A stretch of DNA of 64,000 nucleotides, taken from Bacillota bacterium (GTDB lineage: Bacteria > Bacillota > Negativicutes > Sporomusales > UBA7701). A program made the translations under genes and the position numbers. A model generated the notes under the pieces. It had not been told where the DNA came from. It was given only the letters and a program-made list of their open reading frames with translations, and did not search any database. This document shows, piece after piece, positions 62,665-64,000 of this stretch (position 1 is its first letter; every line of letters starts with the position of its first letter). The DNA lies in NCBI GenBank assembly GCA_023415775.1, contig JAEZJM010000020.1, forward strand, positions 1 through 64,000, given 5' to 3'.

Positions 62665-63594
62665 TTATTGGCGGTTTTCGCGGGGCAGTTTCTCCAGCGC
62701 CTTGATCAGCAGCGTCAACACCCGGTTGACCGGCGTCTCCACCCCGAAGCGCTCGCCTTCGCGGACAAGCGCGCCGTTGATCGCCTCGATCTCCGTCATC
62801 CGGCCCCCTGACAGATCCTGCAGCATCGACGAACGGTTCTGGGCCGTGGCCACGGCGACGGCCAGCACCTTCTCCACCGGGTCGCCGTACGGCAGCTTCA
62901 CCCCGGCGGCGTCCGCCACCCTCACCGCCTCCTCCACCGCCAGCGCCAGCACCTGCCTGGTCTCCTCGTGGTCAGCCAGCTCGCCGTTCTTCAGGCCGGT
63001 GATACCGGTGAGCGCGTTGATGCCCACATTGACGATCAGCTTGCCCCAGATAAGCGACGCAACATTGTCGTCGGCGATTGTCGTAATACCGGCCTTCGTC
63101 AGGCAGGCGGCGATCTTCTGCAGGCGCTCGGTCAGTCCGCCGCCCAGCTCGCCGATATGGGTCTCGCCGCTGCCGCCGTGCATAATCCGTCCCGGCCCCA
63201 GCAGCGTAGCCCCTTGGGCGGTCGTCCCGGCGATCACCCTGGCGGCGCCTACCGCCGCGGCGATCGTCTCGGCGTTGCCGTAGCCGTTCTGGAGGGTCAG
63301 CACCGCCGTTTCCGGGCCGAGGAGGGCGGCTGCCGTCTCGGCCGCCTTGGCGGTCGCGGTCGACTTCACGAAAATGATCGCCAACTCGGCGGCGCCGATA
63401 TCCTCCAGCCTGGTCGTCGCCTTCGGCCAGGCCGTGATATCCCCGGCCGGCGAGGCAATCGAAAGCCCCTTGTCGTTTATGGTCCGGACATGCTCTTCCC
63501 ACACATCCAGCAGCCATACCTCTTCTCCCGCCAGCGCCAGGCGGCCGCCGAAAAGGCTGCCCATGGCTCCGGCGCCGATGATGGCGATTTTCAC
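62665..63594 (-). CDS. panE: 2-dehydropantoate 2-reductase (ketopantoate reductase)
   Basis: A 309-residue protein with an N-terminal Rossmann motif IIGAGAMGSLFGGRLALAG (about 5-23), TLQNGYGNAETI (about 100-111), and the C-terminal ApbA domain with the catalytic Lys in LIWGKLIVNVGINALT. It reduces ketopantoate to pantoate with NADPH for coenzyme A. It is 15 bp downstream of panB on the same strand. Confidence 0.93.
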   Translation of the reverse strand: MKIAIIGAGAMGSLFGGRLALAGEEVWLLDVWEEHVRTINDKGLSIASPAGDITAWPKATTRLEDIGAAELAIIFVKSTATAKAAETAAALLGPETAVLTLQNGYGNAETIAAAVGAARVIAGTTAQGATLLGPGRIMHGGSGETHIGELGGGLTERLQKIAACLTKAGITTIADDNVASLIWGKLIVNVGINALTGITGLKNGELADHEETRQVLALAVEEAVRVADAAGVKLPYGDPVEKVLAVAVATAQNRSSMLQDLSGGRMTEIEAINGALVREGERFGVETPVNRVLTLLIKALEKLPRENRQ

Positions 63595-63609
63595 AATCTC
63601 ACCCCCGGG

Positions 63610-64000
63610 TTAATAGAGCCGTTTGAGCACTTCGTCCTTCATCGTAAAGCTGTGCTCCGGCCCGGGGAACTTGCCGGCGGCCACTTCCTCGGCGTAAGCG
63701 TTGAAAGCGGCGACGATATCCTGGCTGACATTCGCGTACTGCTTGACGAACTTCGGCACAAAGCGGTCGAACAGACCGATAAGGTCGTGGGTGACAAGCA
63801 CCTGACCGTCGCAGTGGACGCCGGCGCCGATGCCGATCGTCGGGATGGTCAGCTTCTTAGTGATGATCTCCGCCAGCGGCGCGGGGATAGCCTCGATCAC
63901 GATAGCGAACGCGCCGGCCTCTTCCAGCTTCAGTGCCTCGTTGATCATCCGCTCGGCTGCCGCCGTATCCTTGCCCTGCACCTTAAAGCCGCCGAGAGCC
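63610..64000 (-). CDS. panB: 3-methyl-2-oxobutanoate hydroxymethyltransferase (partial, 5' end outside window)
   Basis: The C-terminal 129 residues are visible: the frame enters at the right edge as ALGGFKVQGKD and continues to IPTIGIGAGVHCDGQVLVTHDLIGL and the C-terminal tail. These are characteristic of PanB, which makes ketopantoate from 2-ketoisovalerate. The N-terminal half lies beyond 64000. It forms an operon with panE. Confidence 0.93.
   Translation of the reverse strand, partial: ALGGFKVQGKDTAAAERMINEALKLEEAGAFAIVIEAIPAPLAEIITKKLTIPTIGIGAGVHCDGQVLVTHDLIGLFDRFVPKFVKQYANVSQDIVAAFNAYAEEVAAGKFPGPEHSFTMKDEVLKRLY

Overview
The window looks like a chromosomal segment of an anaerobic, diderm Firmicute of the Negativicutes (Sporomusaceae-like). 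This is inferred from gene content: a Na+-translocating decarboxylase set, two T-box leaders, a ykkC-type riboswitch, PdxS/PdxT, degradative HMG-CoA reductase, sigma-54 regulators and strong AGGAGG ribosome sites in GC-rich DNA. The genus cannot be fixed from the sequence alone. I see no CRISPR array, prophage or intact insertion sequence.

Layout. 1-280: end of an rRNA/tRNA operon (tRNA-fMet, 5S rRNA, terminator). 358-5095: VanX-like dipeptidase, exported M20 peptidase, and a minus-strand pair for glycolipid or sugar transfer (GT2-GtrA fusion plus PIG-V-like membrane enzyme). 5281-7913: cupin, two divergent small XRE regulators sharing a GTTTC-N5-GAAAC operator, small unknown proteins, and a TerC/YjbE membrane protein. 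8023-11637: SLC13 transporter followed by gamma, biotin-carrier and beta subunits of a Na+-pumping decarboxylase, with no alpha subunit beside them. 12377-14873: PAS sigma-54 activator, degenerate hemerythrin-like protein and an unknown protein.

15190-24014 is a catabolic cluster. It holds 3-hydroxyacyl-CoA dehydrogenase, crotonase, an IclR regulator and a CBS-PAS sigma-54 activator. A sigma-54 promoter then precedes a two-gene TctA-like transporter, degradative HMG-CoA reductase and an HMG-CoA-lyase-like enzyme. My reading is an inducible system for uptake and breakdown of mevalonate or a related acid. 24271-29884 holds UraA-like permease, carbamate kinase, an AT-richer MFS carrier and an NCS2 permease with a C-terminal soluble domain. 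30326-36223 is an ABC exporter (permease, membrane-fusion protein, ATPase fused to a PAS domain) and an acetyltransferase-like protein.

36381-46936 is a branched-chain amino acid locus under three RNA switches: a Leu (CUC) T-box before leuA-leuC-leuD-leuB-ilvB1, a ykkC subtype-2 riboswitch (probably ppGpp) before ilvN-ilvC, and an Ile (AUC) T-box before a second ilvB. The first two units each end with a tiny gene (36 and 32 aa). The two peptides share a C-terminal motif, GVDPxADxNLLR, that I do not recognise.

47156-55152: tandem DUF445 genes, a minimal L,D-transpeptidase, a CDGSH/ferredoxin-like/CDGSH protein, and three tandem paralogous ArsB-type permeases, two with near-identical attenuator-like leaders. 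55360-64000: PIN-PhoH protein, NAD(P)-binding reductase-like protein, PdxR-like regulator with pdxS-pdxT, a eukaryotic-type hexokinase, and panE-panB (panB cut by the window edge). Three related, roughly 125-bp intergenic palindromic repeats lie at 46937, 50072 and 57717; their outer stems differ in sequence but still pair.
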